From Hyaloperonospora brassicae (Eukaryota; Oomycota; Peronosporomycetes; Peronosporales; Peronosporaceae), in NCBI GenBank assembly GCA_947650285.1, contig CANTFL010000991.1:1-47366 (forward strand): a stretch of DNA of 47,366 nucleotides. Direction: 5' to 3'. The notes beneath the pieces were generated by a model that was not told the DNA's origin, made no database searches, and was given only the letters and a program-made list of their open reading frames with translations. The stretch's first letter is position 1, and every line of letters starts with the position of its first letter. A program made the translations under genes and the position numbers. Of this stretch, positions 21,801 to 34,800 are shown in pieces.

Positions 21801-24800
21801 TACTTTGGAAGAGAAACAATAACTGAAGCAAATGATTCTTACTCCTTGACCTCAGTCTGAAGCTACGCTTTCTTGATGCCGTATGGTATATAATGTACGC
21901 CGCAAGCTTTCAACAGCTGCATTACGCGTATGTATATACTCTATGATTTTTATAATGGAGTTTCCCCATTTTCTGACTTTTCAGTAACCACCAGGTTTTA
22001 AATTCCTTTTCCATATCACAAGTATTGAATGTCATGGCAAGCATTACCTTTCGGGTACTTTTATAACTATTTTTTCGACAACAGTTGTATAATATGGGGA
22101 ATTAAAGACAAGCTATAGCTTTATAGACTTAGATATTCGTTGCAGTATGCTAAAGCTACAGCCTTTCCGCTCAAGCATTGCTCGTATCTCGAATTTTTTT
22201 AACATTTTGCGATACAAACTGTCTTCATTACACCCTACAGAATGCGCGCAATTAAGAAAGATGACTCGTCTGACACGAGAATTTAAACCATTTCGTTGTC
22301 ACTAAATTTCTGAGTACAGTGGATCTAATCAAATATTGCTAGGACATCATATGATCACTGACTGCGATCTTTCCCAAAAAAATCTATAAACCACTATCTA
22401 TATCACAACAACTGCATAAACAAAATGAAAATGATTACCAGCTTTATAACAATTACGGAAAGGGTGCAAGAAAATGCACGCTTTTTATTTATTTAAATTG
22501 CATTCTTCTCGCAAATAGCTTTAGCTTCTTCGTAGAATGACTGTATTTACAAGTTTGCTCACGTGATTTTACTCGAGAGATAGATTCGATGCCAACAATA
22601 TACATGTGGTTATTTACCTAATTTCGCCTGCTATAATTTTCATCTAATGCGATATCGATTGAAGGCCGAAGGTGCGCAATCGAAAATTTGTGTATATTCC
22701 AACGAATTTGCTTTGTACCTAATTGATTTTGTATGCATTATCGCACGAATTGGCATTTCCACGTGCATTATCGCAAACAATATTGGATGTTGCATCTTCA
22801 ATAGTAAAGCATATGATACGCAGCAGTATGGGACACACTGTGGGATGTATGAAATACGTCACCACATCAGCAACATATTCTACCGATCAATGACCGACGC
22901 GGGAATTCGTTGGTTCTCAGGTATGTTTTACGCACGCATGTTAAAACGCGTTTTAGTCGTAGTGATATAACACCAAATTACATGAAGATATTATATCACG
23001 AAAAATACGGTTTTCTTTTCCTATATCACTATGCCCTGCGTAGAGCTACGTATTACAACAAATAAGGTGATATTACAAAGAACTTACTTGAATGGTGATG
23101 GTTTAAATAGCATAGGAGTTCCTCATGAAGGCATAAATGTCCGTCACACTAAGCTGCACTCGTAATTTTTTCATAGATGATGAACCTATTTAATATGGTC
23201 ATTTTAAGTGTAAATAACTTTCATGCCACATGTGAAGTTTCGTCCACATCAGTGTTCTTGCATGAACGTGAGATCAGCAGATGATCTTAAACGTCTCGGG
23301 TAAATTTTTAATGCTACGATAGGCACCTACGTGGAGGGTTTATTAGGCGGCGAATCCACGTGCCAAGTCAAGCACAAATCGCACTTCGCGAAGTAAATTT
23401 AGCATGCACTCATTTCGGCTGCAGAAAGATTGACCTTGCTGACCCAGCAAGGTTCTGAATAAACAGATCAGTTGGAGGACTAGGGTTCTCGATAGATCGA
23501 CCAGATATTTCCACAGCTGTTATTAGCGTTTCTGCTACCGAGACGACGCGTATACTTCGTCCTGAATGACATAGACTTATCTCTCCAATCCGAGGCATGA
23601 ACTCGACTACCTGCCAATGTAGTTGTTCTGCTTGACAATTTCACCATAACTCGTTATGGTAAAGAAGATTTGATTAGGTGGTGTTTGGTGTACAATATGG
23701 CCAGTTGCGCCAAATCTATGCCTTAGAGCTCATGATTCACATTCTATATCATCGGTCGTAAGAAAACCTCTAGGCGCAGCTTAGCATCATTTGTATCGCC
23801 ACCTTCTATGTCGACAAGGTTTATTATGAGCTTATCGATAGAAATTACAGAAGCGTTGTTTGCACTCTTCCAGTCAACAAAATGCGGTTCCTCCTGATTT
23901 TCATCGTCTTTTTATATAAATGCGCAAATGTGTTACTCATTCATCAAATAATCTATCGATAATGCCGTCGATACCCATATGTTTCCCCGGGAACTAAAGA
24001 CTATGTACACTATGCATACTATGGGGCAAGGCAGGAGTACTTGAATCTAAGGCAGTAGAATAGTGTCCACTTCACATCTATTTGTCCACCTGGAAGTCAG
24101 GAATACTTACTTTCATAGTATTGGGATCTATTGTATGTTATAAGCAACATACCTCGCTAATCAAGCTGAAACGCGACTGCATTTTTGCAATATCGATCAA
24201 CAACCCTATGATTATTTAATGCATATCCTAATCTCTCGAAATACCGAGCAAACTACTAATGCCTTATCAAGATGGTCCAGATATCCTGGCGGCTCTGACA
24301 TTTTTGATACTTTCACAGTCGCTTGTTGGAATTTACTAAAGCGGTAGAGATCTATAGGGAAGTGGTGCCCTACTAACGGGGTAACGTTAACATATTTTGA
24401 CTATTGATGGAGGTTGAGGCAGCACAGTCACATCATCGGGTGGGTAATCTCAATGAGGTGAGATACATCATGACCGTCAGGATGATATTAATAAATAACA
24501 TTAAATGCATCACACACGACACATATCAAATGACAATTAGCTTCCTAGTAGACTGCGGGCATCTAGTCATGTCGCCCGAAGCTAGTCACTTGACGTGTGC
24601 AGGACAAGCAATCTGAGCGCGACATCTTTATCACGAGTGTAAAGGTGCGCCTTGTAACACACGAATCAGGAACAGTAAAGAAACATGTAGTGAAATATAG
24701 ATACATGTTGGACGAAACAGTGCGGCAAATCTACATCGATATTGAAATAAGGAACCATTTTACATATACACTGAATTTCTATAGCTCGAAAGGTGCACGT

Positions 24801-27800
24801 CAGATCGTCTGGTTATACAAAACCGTGAAGATATTCAACTCTTTTCAACAGACGTATATATGAACAACATCATAAAGATTCCCTCAAGCATGAATATGTT
24901 GTTTGAGTTTGCGCGGTTGCCTCACTCTAAGATCGCTCTTAGTACGTCCATATGCAAGCATATTTTGAAAGACGTTAACACTTTGAGCAAGCTACCTTCT
25001 TGTTCACAGAAATGTAGGCAGCGCCAAAACCTCATGCATGATCATTTATCAGGCACAATCTGCATAAGGGGAATATAACTTGACTGGAAGAGACAACACG
25101 GTCGATCTTGATCGGCTAAATCCCCAATCTGAGCGGATATCGCCCTTGTTTGTATCAACAAACTGATGAAGCTGAGCTAAACTATAATACCTGCGTATTT
25201 CATGTACAGCAATATCACCGATAGAAAAAGTAAATGAAAACTAACGAGAGTTTTACAGCTTGAACAATAGTGGACTATGATTTTAGGCACATGCGCTCGA
25301 CCTGATTGCACCTTCTTTGTAAGTACGGATATTTATAAGCCTGTTATCGTTCGATAATTAATTGTTCTTGCGATATTACGTAGTCATAAAGTCAAGCTGA
25401 TCTGCGAAATCGTGGTAGACGACGTATGTGTAATCGAAGTTAGGTCGGCAGTGGTATTTTCGGAAAGTCATCAGCTCTTAAACGCATTCGATAGGCGCGA
25501 GTTAGTTGAAGGGAAGACTTGATCAAACTTTATCCGTATAAATACGGGATTTGTGCAAAGTAGACCATTCTCCATGAGTATTTGGTCGAATCAACTGACA
25601 TACTCATTTTTTCGTGATATGCGATACGATAAAGGTACTCGTCATGATATAGACCTGATGCCGAATTTGAAATACCTGTTATGGAGTAGTGACCATTACC
25701 TCTCGAGCGAGTCATTGCGCTCGACATTTTAGTTTGAGATTTTGGGGCAGGTTAGTATAAGGGAGTCAGCCTCATCCAACCACATGTCTATATTACCTGC
25801 TTTGTGCGTACGGAATCAGCAAGATGGTGGTAGTACATGCATTAGATGCGTGAAACGCAGCAATGTTACTGATTTATACTATGACACTAGGAAGGAAGTG
25901 TATGTAAACGCTATCTTAATGATCGTGCGATCCTTTCGTCTATGTATCCGATAAATGACGTATACCAAATTCTGATACACGAATTAAACACCTCTTAGCA
26001 CACAGAAGCAACGCCAGTGTTATGACATGGGATACATAGTTCATTCCAAATCTAATGGGCCACCCCTTTACGAAAGTAGTTCTGATTAAATTTGCGTGTT
26101 ACTTAAGTAGGAGAGATACATCCGCTAATTCGTATGAAGCGCGTTGTATATATTAGCAAAATTTGTGGGGCTAGACCCGTTATTATCCAGTAAGATATCG
26201 ACACGTAAACTAAGTGGTTCCTGTGAGTCCAAGGGAACAATTCGTACTTAGGATTTAAAAAGACTAAAATATAAACAGAGTTAAATTTACTCAATACCTA
26301 ATACTTGGGCTCGACGCTTCCTTGAGCGTACGTGTAAGTTAAGTACGGGTCGTTCTAACTCCGTTACACCAAAACTGTTCGAATGCGTTAGACGTATTCA
26401 ACAATTGTTGTTGCATGTGTCGAGATCGATAAGACGTCATACCGAGTTATTTTAACGATATGTTCGTCCGTATCCGACGTAGATACTAAAAGACCGACGT
26501 GGGATTTCATCTATCCTTTTTTCGTTAGCGTCTTTGCGTTTATGTGTTTGCACAGCCAAACGCCAACCTCAAGAAGTGTAGATTTGCATCTAGCAAAATA
26601 CAACCCATTGGATACATCGTATAAAATGTCGTACAACCCTATTTAAAAAAGTTCATGGCGAGCAACAACTAGCCACTTCCAGTCGGTATCAAGAAGTGTG
26701 GAGGTATTTGGCTTAGGGTGTTTTCACATGCAGTTACCCGTTTACCCCAGTATGGTCGCGTGTCTTTCGTATTTAATCAAAACAACGAAGTGAACCTGGG
26801 AAGTGTTTTGTGATCCTAACGCTAGCGAATATCAATAGAGTGTTCATAAATTCAGTACAACAAGGACGGCGTAGCGCGCCGCCTTTCATCAATCGCGTCA
26901 GTTGTAATCAGCTTAAGTATTTGACGCAGCGCATGATAAGGAACGATTCAACATGGTGTATGCACGAGAAAACACACGGGTCTAATTATCAGAAGAACAC
27001 AACGCGGACGTCGTGGAGCGCGTCGTCTATTATCAACCTCATCAATTGTTACCAGCATAGACCATTCACCTATCGCACCACAATTTTTTTGGCATGAAGT
27101 ATGTACAGTAAAAATACGTGGGACCATTTTATCTGAAGGTCGTTCGTCATCGTCAGTTTACCATGAATCATGAATTGCGGCCGCGAAAGCCCTTACCTGT
27201 CTTAGAAAAGTCGAGCCATATGTAGTGCTTCGTGTAGAATGAATCATCCGTAAACCATAAATAGGACCAAACAACGTCGTCGCGAGGCAATGTGATCCTT
27301 TTCTGACCCGCATTCGAGCCAGAGGACCAACAAAACAGTGAAACACTCAATTATGTGACGGTAAATTGAAAACTTACGTCGCCAAGGTTGATTGATGATG
27401 TTAGAAAGGTTACAGACATGACATTGGTCATGTACGTTTGACAAATCATTTTTAGTCTATTCCAATAAATTTTGTAAATCTTGCTTCCGATGTATTGGTC
27501 ATCAATGGATAGATAAACAGCTATCGACAAGTTTATGTGCTACACAGCTGGTACCGGTTCCACACTACGTTACTCGTTCCGAGACACAATGGTCTGCGAC
27601 CGCAAGATACGTGGTATTGTCAAGGTTCATCATCCAGTAAGAATCGTGGACGTGACAAGACTTTACTCTCTGTCAGTCGAGGACGTTTCACTGACCGAGA
27701 TAGTATCAATCCGTGCGCGAGTACGCGGTTGAGTGCGTTTTTTGCAAGCGGATAAATCTTATTATGCTCCTACTTGCGCCGTTACATTCTCACCAAATTT

Positions 27801-27963
27801 GGATTAGCGATGTTTTTAGAATCAATGCAATTCGTCTTCAAATGAATCACCAAAGCGAATACGTGTAAGAGAGTTCGCCGTGTCAATTTTTACTAATACA
27901 TATATTCGTATTCTCCTTATCAACACCTTTATTTGCAGTCGCCTCGTTGGTTCATACCGATAC
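18887..27963. other. 9-kb AT-rich gene desert
   Basis: From about 20600 the sequence is visibly AT-rich and no frame exceeds 110 codons on either strand. None has a motif I recognise. It lies between two solo LTRs that have different target duplications, so it is not one element bounded by them. It most likely consists of old, nested, unrecognisable repeats. A diverged internal duplication is visible at about 26860-27055. I found no tRNA-like cloverleaf or CRISPR-like array. Confidence 0.5.
26860..27055 (+). repeat. diverged direct duplication, spacing about 137 bp
   Basis: A segment of about 60 bases at about 26860-26912 (GGACGGCGTAGCGCGCCGCC, then TCAATCGCGTCAGTTGTAA) recurs in altered form at about 26998-27055 (GGACGTCGTGGAGCGCGTCG, then TCAACCTCATCAATTGTTA). 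Both copies are GC-rich islands in AT-rich surroundings. Confidence 0.55.
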
Positions 27964-28401
27964 TGTAACGGGTCACTAGTAGCTACGTACTGACTCCAGT
28001 ACGTAGCAAGCTCTCACTGACAATAGTGTGATCTAGTGCCTTGTTAGATAACTTACACGGTACGCTAGAGGAAGAATTGACACCAAGCTGCTACGGTTAG
28101 TTGTAATAAAGTAAAATTGTATTGATAAATGAAGTTATAAAGTGTGTCTTGTCTTACTAGTCCTATATTAAGTATACTAATTAAAAAACATATATCGTGA
28201 CGTCTACTCACCCATTGCGCGCGTCTAGTAGCGATCAGTGGACTGACATGGTGGTCTATATCAACTGATGAGTAGACCCTCGAGTCACTGCAACAATACC
28301 ACTAAATTCGGTGATATCGCGATGAGAATATTAAACTGAATATTCTCTATCATCATCAATGTAATAACCGATAAATCTCGAAACAGGATCACCCCGTTTC
28401 A
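27964..28401 (-). mobile_element. solo LTR, 438 bp, minus orientation
   Basis: The plus strand reads TGTAACGGGT at the left end and CCCCGTTTCA at the right. The direct repeat GATAC flanks it exactly (27959-27963 and 28402-28406), a perfect 5-bp target-site duplication. The core motif appears reversed (CATTGCGCGCGTC, 28213-28225), so the LTR lies on the minus strand. Perfect hairpins lie at 27982-28007 (10-bp arms) and 28324-28347 (9-bp arms). The latter is the counterpart of the AGAATATT hairpin at 285-308. An imperfect CAATACCAC...GGTGATAT hairpin is also shared with that LTR. Confidence 0.9.
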
Positions 28402-28406
28402 GATAC

Positions 28407-29175
28407 CTCTTTTAGAATTCCGCCTTGCCAATACATGTAGTCATTGTAGTCGACATGTCCAAAACTTTTAGGTATCATTAGCGCATATGTGGAAGAGGGA
28501 TTGCTTCAATGCAATCAAATCAGCCTTTGTGATGATGACAAAATCACGATTTGCCTTTACCACTCCTGTCACATAAGGACGAGCAGTGCAGGCGAATCAT
28601 TATATTGACGGATTGTAGGCACCAAGATTATCGTAGTGAACACGTGTCGGCTACATTCGAACGCATACTTTTTTTGCTGACCGTAGGTATTAATCGAGAT
28701 AATTATAGCGGTCGTTATGCCGTAATGGAGAAGCTAGTCTCTGCATTTGTAGAATGTAGCTATGCTATACTAAAGGGACTACGGGCTTCTTGTACTATTG
28801 CAAAGTACTTATACTATCGATCTTTCGCTGTCCGCGTCCACTCATCACTCACGCAAACGTGGATGCTTTGCAGTTGTGGTCATATTATATTGTAGACATC
28901 GAAGAGTGGCTCAGGGTATGATGATACTCAACCACGATATACCTAACTTCTAACAGCGTCATATTCTACTGCAGTTGGCGAAGCTATGTGGAAGTTGTAG
29001 CTTTATAGCTTTGAGCGTAACACCAAAACAAATGGACAAGAGTGACAAACGTACAAGGAGCGAGGTAGGCAGTTAAAAGCGAAGAACGATGGTGGCGAAC
29101 AGTGAAGGACCGAAGCTGTATTGTTGAAAAGCAGTCATCGCCATAAGAAGGAAAAATACATCAGAAAGACGCCCT
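28407..29175. other. intergenic upstream of COQ5
   Basis: One frame of 114 codons (28551-28895, +) has no recognisable motif and no support as a gene. Nothing else was seen. Confidence 0.45.
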
Positions 29176-29240
29176 AGGCCACATTAGGCCATCATAGGCC
29201 ATTATAGGTCGTTATAGGTCACTTTGGGTCACTTCAGGTC
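29176..29240 (+). promoter_or_regulatory. seven phased decamers upstream of COQ5
   Basis: AGGCC/AGGTC (once GGGTC) occurs at 29176, 29186, 29196, 29206, 29216, 29226 and 29236, at exactly 10-bp steps. The copies drift from AGGCC to AGGTC along the array. The repeats sit 39-103 bp before the first in-frame ATG of COQ5. Near-helical phasing is compatible with cooperative factor binding on one face of DNA, but that role is inference. Confidence 0.75.
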
Positions 29241-29278
29241 CGCGACCGGTCAATGTGTCAGTCATCGTCACTGAAGCC

Positions 29279-30449
<1,171 letters not shown>

Positions 30450-31874
30450 CTGGGCTGGCCCAGTTGCTGTGATAGAATCCGTGCTACGGACAGTGACTCG
30501 TTGTTCCTCCTGTCTACATCTATTGAGAGGAAGTGTGGTAGCAGTCCAGCTGCCGCTTGATGTCGGAATAATGAAAGGGCGCTGAAAGTATACGGTGTGT
30601 CTACGAAATCCACGTCCCGCTCTGAACAGCCTTCGATGTCATCGATTGTCTGTTTTCGCAACCATTGTACAGCTTTTACCATTATATATTGTGCAGCTGT
30701 AGGATGGATAGCGCCAATACCATACTGTTTGTACGTATAGCTGCATTCGGCACTGCATTTTCGCTGGAAGTCTCGATCGTAGAAGTCTTTATTTCGATGG
30801 ATAAACGAATGTGCTGTCACAGCTCACGATAAGCTATTTCCAACGACGAAGCGTGCAAAGGCGACTGCGCCCATGGCCACTGTTGGTGCGGTATTCCTTC
30901 CGGCACGAAAGACGCTGCGTCTTGTCAAGACAACCAGAACTAGACCACGCCTTGTTTCGATCACGCATCAATATTTGTCGATTCACCAGAGCTTAAGACA
31001 TGTCGTCTTGCTGGTACGTTTTACTACCAGAGCTTAAAATCTTCTTGCTGGTATGTTTTTCGTGCCGCTGGCAGGACGTTTCGACGTCATGAAGTTTCGA
31101 TGAAGTTAAGAGAATAAAGATCTAAAATGCGCGGTAACGATAGGGTAGTTTTTTGTCACTCAAACTTAGCACCGCTATTCTGACATTTTTCGCCAATTAA
31201 AATGGTTCGAGGGCGGCAGCTTTGACGTGCTGACAACTGTGAGCAGTTTTAAAAGCTCGATGACTACCCTTGTTGATGCAGCTAATGCAATTTCTCACTG
31301 ACCTCAGTGGCTATAACTTTAGGTGTCTGTTAGCAGCACAATCGTCGTCTTCGCAGTAATCTTGAAAAAGTCTTGAATCCACTTGCTTCATCAATTTAAG
31401 CTTGGCGGACGTCAGGAACGCGTGTGGAATGCTGCATCAACATTAAGATTCATGCGCACATTGTAAGCTCTGCAGCATCCAGGCTCAGCTACACCTCATT
31501 ACATTCGTTTTGTTGGCGCGGACTGACACAGCCTCACCCGCGCGCTCGGAGTACCTTCCTATACGCCTTCTATCCAACAACTAATAGTTGTAAGCACTTA
31601 TCGCGCGCTAAACGCTGTAGAGGAGCACAAGATTCGATTGGGTGGCACGAAGTTGCATTGTCGCCACAAAGCATGTTGCCTCAATTGCACTTGTTCATCG
31701 CCGCTTATTTGTAGCTTCGCTTCAGGCTTGCTGACATGGTGCAGCATCATCGACTCCAGTAGCAAAATGCAACGGGCGCTGTCGTGTTGACCATATAATG
31801 TTGCAGTTGTATCACCGGGCCATCGCGTCCATAACATTCAGTATGAGCTATTGTCTTCATCAGCCACACATTCT
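30450..31874. other. intergenic between convergent COQ5 and DCAF1
   Basis: A minus frame of 124 codons (30446-30820) reads somewhat like protein but has no known motif and overlaps the COQ5 stop. A two-copy, 41-bp duplication containing CCAGAGCTTAA and TCTTGCTGGTA lies at 30986 and 31027. No gene is supported. Confidence 0.4.
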
Positions 31875-34800
31875 CTACTCGTCTTCTTCAGCGTCGTCTT
31901 CGTCGCTCGAGTATTGTCCATGGACATCGTAGTAGGTCGCATCAGGAAGGTCAAGCAAGTACCCGAGGTCATGAGTGGACAAAATCGACCCATTGCCATC
32001 TTCGTCGTCGATTGCAAGAATGTGCGCAGCAACAAGTTCATCGCTCTGGTCTCCTTCATCGTCTTCCTCAGAGCTGCCGCCTTCCTCCAAGTTCGAATCC
32101 GATGTCTCCTCGTCCTCTTCTTCCATGTCATCATCATCCTCGTCAAATTCATCGTCTTCGTCACGAGAACTCTCGTCGTCGTACTCATCATCGTCCAATG
32201 TGTCCGAGTCGCCCTCGCCGTCTTCTACGTCTGAGTCGTCTTCGGTAGGACGCTTTCGTCCAATATCATAGAGACGGCAGATGGAATCATTATCGTCCAC
32301 ATCCCCGGCCTTCAAGAACCGCCCTTCCACAACAGACAGCATTGTGCTATTAGCGTTCAGACTAATGTCGAAGATGGGGCGACCCAGATCAACGGTCGCA
32401 ATATCTCTATAGTCACGTGCATCCAAAACGCGGAACCACGACTTTAGCTTTGATTTCCTGCGTTCCAAGTAATTGCCCTGGTAAGAACGAGACGCAAGTC
32501 AGCCTTACACACATCCACACAGTTCAGTCAAAGCAGACTACTCACCCCTGCGTACGGATAATACGCAAACAACACACTGCCAGAAGAATTAAACTTGATG
32601 CTACACTTGTCGAATGCAGGCACCATTCGTAACAGCCGATACGTGCGAAGATCCCACACAGCCGAGTTCACGATCGCTTCATTGCCGTTCGAATGGAAAA
32701 AGCCGCAACCGACGTTGGACAGCTTGTCAAACTTGTACAGCGCACGTGTTGGAACGCGAGCATCCCAAAGCATACCATCCGTGAGGATCGTGCTGTCGCA
32801 TGGCGAGAAGCAACAATTGGTCTCTGCACCATAATTATTCGAGCGCATTTCATCCTTCAGGTCGCACAACACGCTTCCTGTCGCAATGTCCAGAACGACG
32901 GCACCATTGACGGCAAAGCCTGGCCCTCCCTGTCCAATATCTTCATCATTAGAGCTAGCATCAAGCGCAACGACGCGATCTCCGTAATGACTAAATTGGG
33001 GGCGAAGCCCACCCTTGAAACGCCACCGCTCAACGAGCGCGCTCTGGTCGTTTGCATCCCAGAGTGCAACTTCGTTTACAGCAAGCTCCGACAGAGCCAC
33101 AGCCCCCGTAAGCAGCAATCGGCTTTGAGCACCCATGGACGTCGATTCATTTGTTGCCAGATCAACGATAGCACTGGATGGTGAATGGCAGGTCCATTCT
33201 TCCACAACTGCATCAGACTCGATGCTGAATCGACGTAGCTCACCGTCATGATTGCCAATCAACATATCTTGCTGATCCTGACCGTAAAATCGAGCAACGC
33301 TTGCTCCACCCCAAGCAAACGCCCCAATGTGTGTCCCTACGGCACGGTATGGCCGGTAGCGGCTGAACACGTAACGGTCAATTCCAGCATCAACATTGTA
33401 CGATGAGAAGGCCGAATACCCCACACGATACCCTGTTCGACTACGCCGTAGTAGCCGAGAACAAACGCTTAGCTTTGATAGTGCGGTTGTAGCCGGATCC
33501 GGGCAGCGGTGTTGCGCTCCTTTGCCCAAGAGCTTGAACGGCGGCACAGTCGTAACAGGGTTAGCACATTGGCGGTGTTGCTCTCTTAGGTAATGCGTGA
33601 TTATTTCATCCAGCTTGCTTGTTGCAGATGTATGAATAACATTGCTGTCCGGATTCCGATGCGCACTCGTCGGCAGTTTTTGCGAAGCATCGGAGCAGAC
33701 TGCCTCGACTACGACCCGTGGAGATCTTGTCGATCGCTCCAGAAACGTGTCTTGAAAAAGATGCGGTTTGTAAAATGCCTGCCGCATTCGTTGTCTATAC
33801 AAGGTGGATGAAGTGGAGGACTTCACCTGTCCACCATCAGAGTTAACTGCGTTTAGAGGCCCTTGCGCCACATCTGCAACATACATGTTCTCGGCCTCGG
33901 GCACAATTGACTTCAGAGATGACACACGCTGCAATTTCTGGGGTCGTGGTGTATCGCCACCACTCACATACCCACTTTCGCTTCGAGCAGGAATGTCAGA
34001 TGGAAGTGCGTGGTCAACAACTACCTGCTTTCCAAGTGGTGGTGACCCCTTCGAACTCGTAAGAGACCTATCTACTTCAGCTATGACTTCATTCGTCCGA
34101 GAAAGCCGTAAATCTGAAGCAGAAAAGACTTTACGCGCCCTCTCAGCAAAGAAGTTCGCTTCATTGACAAGTGATGATGCAGCGTGGTGCAATCCTTTCG
34201 TAAGTAGATGATCGTGAATCAACCGCAATAGCTCGTTCTCGTCGTACGAGATTTTGGTATGCGCAACTATGCTTGCCTTTTCGATCTTTTTTACCGTCGG
34301 ATCCGTTGCCTCATTTATTACCACACTAGACGCTCGATGCGTGACGTGAGAAATTAAATCCAAAGCAGATTCTCGAAAGCGTACGTGAATGTCAGCGTTT
34401 TCCTCCAGAACTGGATCACTTCGAATCATGTCGGACAGCAACTGTCCAACTTGCATCTTTTCGATAATCTGGGAAATATGGCGGTCACGAGAAAGCCCCA
34501 GCAAAGCACGAGTTGCCAGCAAGCGAATGACATCAGCGTTTTGCACGGAGCGCTTGTAGCGAAGTAAGTACACGCATACTTTGATCGCATTTCGCTCACG
34601 AGCCAGCTTTCGCACGGGCCTTAGCATTTTATCGTCTCTAGCCTTCGGACAGCAATTCATACAGCTGTCAGGTGCAACTGTACCCGATCCCCCGTCGGCT
34701 GTCTCTGAGCTCACATGCTGCAACTTTTCGTCCTTCTGTGTTCGCATGCTCCGAGCTGTCAGAGTGTACTGCCGGATATCTTTGTAAGGATGCTGCCAAC

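Noticed and set aside
18292..28401. One 10-kb retroelement bounded by the two solo LTRs
   Set aside because: The LTRs are in opposite orientation and each has its own, different target-site duplication.
17185..29175. tRNA or rRNA genes in the long gene-free region
   Set aside because: No T-loop GTTCRANNC box with a matching cloverleaf and no rRNA-like sequence was found by eye; a tRNAscan-SE run would settle it.
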